This document shows positions 5,770-7,310 of a stretch of DNA of 7,310 bases, piece by piece; position 1 is the stretch's first letter, and each line of letters begins with the position of its first letter. The position numbers and the translations under genes were made by a program. The stretch is taken from the NCBI GenBank assembly GCA_946482165.1, contig CAMLQS010000259.1, positions 1 through 7,310 on the forward strand, in the 5' to 3' direction. Source of the DNA: an uncultured Verrucomicrobiota bacterium. GTDB taxonomy: Bacteria > Verrucomicrobiota > Verrucomicrobiae > Opitutales > Opitutaceae. The notes under the pieces were generated by a model that saw only the letters and a list, made by a program, of their open reading frames with translations, ran no database searches and was not told the DNA's origin.

Positions 5770-7097
5770 TACACCCCCACCCGCTCCACGATCAGCGGCT
5801 CGATCTCCGGCGCCGCCTCGTCGATCACCACCGCGTCCTCCAGCCAGGCGCGCGCCTCCTCCAGCTGGTCCTCGCGGCTCGCGTGGATCACGCCAATCAC
5901 ATCGCCGACGGAGACGCGTTCGCCGACTTTGGCCAGCCGGGCAAAACCCACCGCGTGGTCGACGGAGTCCTCGGCTTTCACCCGGCCCGCGCCGAGCCGC
6001 AGCGCGCCCAGCGCCACGGCCATCGCATCCACTTCCGCCACGAAGCCCGTCCGCGACGCCCGCGCCTCGGCGGTGAACTTCGCCCGCGGCAACACGCCGA
6101 CCGGATCGTCGCACACGCGCGGATCGCCGCCCTGGGCGGCCACGATCTCGCGGAATTTTTCCAAGGCGGCGCCGCTCGCGATCACGTTCTCAAGCTTGGC
6201 CCGGGCTTCGGCGGCGTCGGTCGCGACCTTGCCGAGAAGCAGCATCTCCGCGCCGAGCGCGTAGGTCACCTCCATCAGGTCTTCCGCGCCGCGCTCGCCG
6301 CGCAGGCACGCGATGCTTTCGGCGACCTCGACCGCGTTGCCCACGGCGCGGCCGAGCGGCTGCTCCATGCGGGTGATGAGCGCGCGCGTCGGACGGCCCA
6401 TCGAGTTGCCGATCTCGCACATCGCCTCGGCCAGGGCGCGCGCCTCCGGAAGGGTCTTCATGAACGCGCCGCGACCGACCTTCACGTCGAGCACGAGCGC
6501 GTCGATGCCCTCCGCCATCTTCTTCGACATGATCGATGCGCAGATCAAGGGCAGGCACTCGACCGTCGCGGTCACGTCGCGCAGCGCGTAGAGTTTCTTG
6601 TCCGCCGGCGCGAGGTCGCGGGTCTGCCCGATGAGCGAGCAGCCCACGCGGCCGACCTGCGCGGCGTATTCCGCGAGCGAAAGGCCAACCCGAAAACCGG
6701 GGATGCTCTCCAGCTTGTCCAACGTGCCGCCGGTGTGGCCAAGGCCGCGGCCGGAGATCATCGGCACCGGCACGCCGCAGGCCGCGACCATGGCGGCGAG
6801 GGGCAGCGAGACCTTGTCGCCGACGCCGCCCGTGGAGTGCTTGTCGACTTTCACGCCGGGCACGTGCGAGAGGTCGGCCACGGTGCCGGAACGCATCATC
6901 GCTTCGGTGAGCGCCACGCGCTCGGCCGCCGTCATGCCGCGAAGGAAAATCGCCATGAGCAACGCGGCGAGCTGGTAGTCGGCCCACGATCCCTCGGTCG
7001 CGCCGCGCACGAAGGCCGCGATTTCTCCGCGGGTGAGTTCACGACCGTCGCGCTTGCGGGCGATGATGTGCTGGGGAAACGCGGTCGCGTCGCTCAT
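5769..7097 (-). CDS. deoA: Thymidine phosphorylase
   Basis: The enzyme catalyses thymidine (or deoxyuridine) plus phosphate to thymine (uracil) plus 2-deoxyribose-1-phosphate, in cytoplasmic pyrimidine salvage and breakdown. The 442 residues match E. coli DeoA (440). The layout is an N-terminal helical domain, a phosphate-binding alpha/beta domain and a C-terminal PYNP domain (~345-440). The phosphate loop KHSTGGVGDK (86-95) and family signature SGRGLGHTGGTLDKLE (115-130) are intact. His87, Arg173, Ser188 and Lys192 align with E. coli His85, Arg171, Ser186 and Lys190 at a constant offset, so it should be active. ALRDVTATVE and ASIMSKKMAEG resemble DeoA, but a broader pyrimidine-nucleoside phosphorylase (Pdp) cannot be excluded. 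I chose ATG 7097: the preceding 55 codons of open frame are Arg/Gly-rich, non-homologous and overlap the upstream gene. The start overlaps the upstream stop as ATGA, indicating translational coupling. No deoB, deoC or deoD is in view. Confidence 0.96.
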   Translation of the reverse strand: MSDATAFPQHIIARKRDGRELTRGEIAAFVRGATEGSWADYQLAALLMAIFLRGMTAAERVALTEAMMRSGTVADLSHVPGVKVDKHSTGGVGDKVSLPLAAMVAACGVPVPMISGRGLGHTGGTLDKLESIPGFRVGLSLAEYAAQVGRVGCSLIGQTRDLAPADKKLYALRDVTATVECLPLICASIMSKKMAEGIDALVLDVKVGRGAFMKTLPEARALAEAMCEIGNSMGRPTRALITRMEQPLGRAVGNAVEVAESIACLRGERGAEDLMEVTYALGAEMLLLGKVATDAAEARAKLENVIASGAALEKFREIVAAQGGDPRVCDDPVGVLPRAKFTAEARASRTGFVAEVDAMAVALGALRLGAGRVKAEDSVDHAVGFARLAKVGERVSVGDVIGVIHASREDQLEEARAWLEDAVVIDEAAPEIEPLIVERVGV

Positions 7098-7310
7098 GCG
7101 TGCGAGCCTGCGGCGCGCACCCCGGCCCGCAACACCAGCGTGGCCGTCGCCGCACGGAAGAAAGCGCCGGAAACCGGCACGCGCGCCGCCTCCACACCCT
7201 CGTCGGCCAGCACGGCGAGCAGTTCGCCGAGCCGGGGGTAGTCGCGCCCGTCGCCGCCGCAAAGCGGATGGAGCCGAACCTCGCCGCCGGGCCGCGTCAC
7301 GCGAAGGAGT
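7094..7310 (-). CDS. Probable class I SAM-dependent methyltransferase, C-terminal fragment (5' end outside window)
   Basis: The last 71 residues of a gene running in from the right edge are visible, ending at TGA 7096-7094. The fragment begins LLRVTRPGGEVRLHPL, the RPGG turn and following strand that Rossmann-fold methyltransferases carry after the substrate pocket. A helix (YPRLGELLAVLADEGV) and a closing strand pair (ARVPVSGAFFRAATATLVLR) follow, as expected for the last two strands of that fold. The SAM-binding glycine motif would lie outside the window, so substrate and subfamily cannot be judged. GTG at 7300 is in frame, but the coding pattern continues through it to the edge, so it is not taken as the start. 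The 4-base ATGA overlap with deoA marks them as operon partners. The assignment rests on a short, fold-typical pattern, hence moderate confidence. Confidence 0.6.
   Translation of the reverse strand, partial: LLRVTRPGGEVRLHPLCGGDGRDYPRLGELLAVLADEGVEAARVPVSGAFFRAATATLVLRAGVRAAGSHA

Noticed and set aside
5724..7241. Long open + strand frame (505 codons) opposite deoA
   Set aside because: It is His/Arg-rich with no homology signal, while the - strand encodes an intact thymidine phosphorylase with all catalytic residues.
7098..7262. 55-codon N-terminal extension of deoA
   Set aside because: It is an Arg/Gly-rich stretch without similarity to the DeoA N-terminus and overlaps the methyltransferase frame. 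ATG at 7097 gives the standard length and an ATGA overlap.

Overview
The window is high-G+C bacterial DNA (about two-thirds G+C by eye) in which coding sequence fills nearly everything. It holds five genes. One on the + strand is cut by the left edge. Four are on the - strand, and the first of these in transcription order is cut by the right edge. The gene content suggests a Gram-negative bacterium. The style of the proteins (shortened CstA, ABC-F protein with an Ala/Pro linker, helical-repeat/SUMF1-like fusion) would suit Verrucomicrobiota such as Opitutales, but this is an impression, not a demonstrated placement. No tRNA, rRNA, CRISPR array, insertion sequence or phage gene was recognised.

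Layout, left to right. (1) Positions 1-1403, + strand: the last ~466 residues of an ABC-F ATPase, a soluble ribosome-associated translation factor. (2) A 63-bp convergent gap. (3) Positions 1467-3482, - strand: an unusual 671-residue protein with an N-terminal array of ~26-residue helical repeats, a degenerate SUMF1/formylglycine-generating-enzyme-like domain, and a ~70-residue tail resembling the C-terminal domain of ribosomal protein L7/L12. (4) A 418-bp non-coding gap at 3483-3900 with a candidate promoter and GC-rich hairpins. (5) Positions 3901-5661, - strand: CstA-family carbon-starvation membrane transporter. (6) A 107-bp gap with a strong nested palindrome at the end of the preceding gene. 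(7) Positions 5769-7097, - strand: thymidine phosphorylase (DeoA). (8) Positions 7094-7310, - strand: the C-terminal end of a probable class I SAM-dependent methyltransferase, whose stop codon overlaps the deoA start (ATGA).

How they may work together. The methyltransferase and deoA are almost certainly co-transcribed and translationally coupled. cstA lies 107 bp downstream of deoA on the same strand, so nucleoside breakdown (thymidine to thymine plus deoxyribose-1-phosphate) and uptake of small carbon compounds such as pyruvate could be co-expressed during carbon limitation. The palindrome between them may separate or modulate their expression. The repeat/SUMF1-like gene has its own long upstream gap and is probably a separate transcription unit. 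The most unfamiliar item is that three-part protein. The other genes belong to well-known families.
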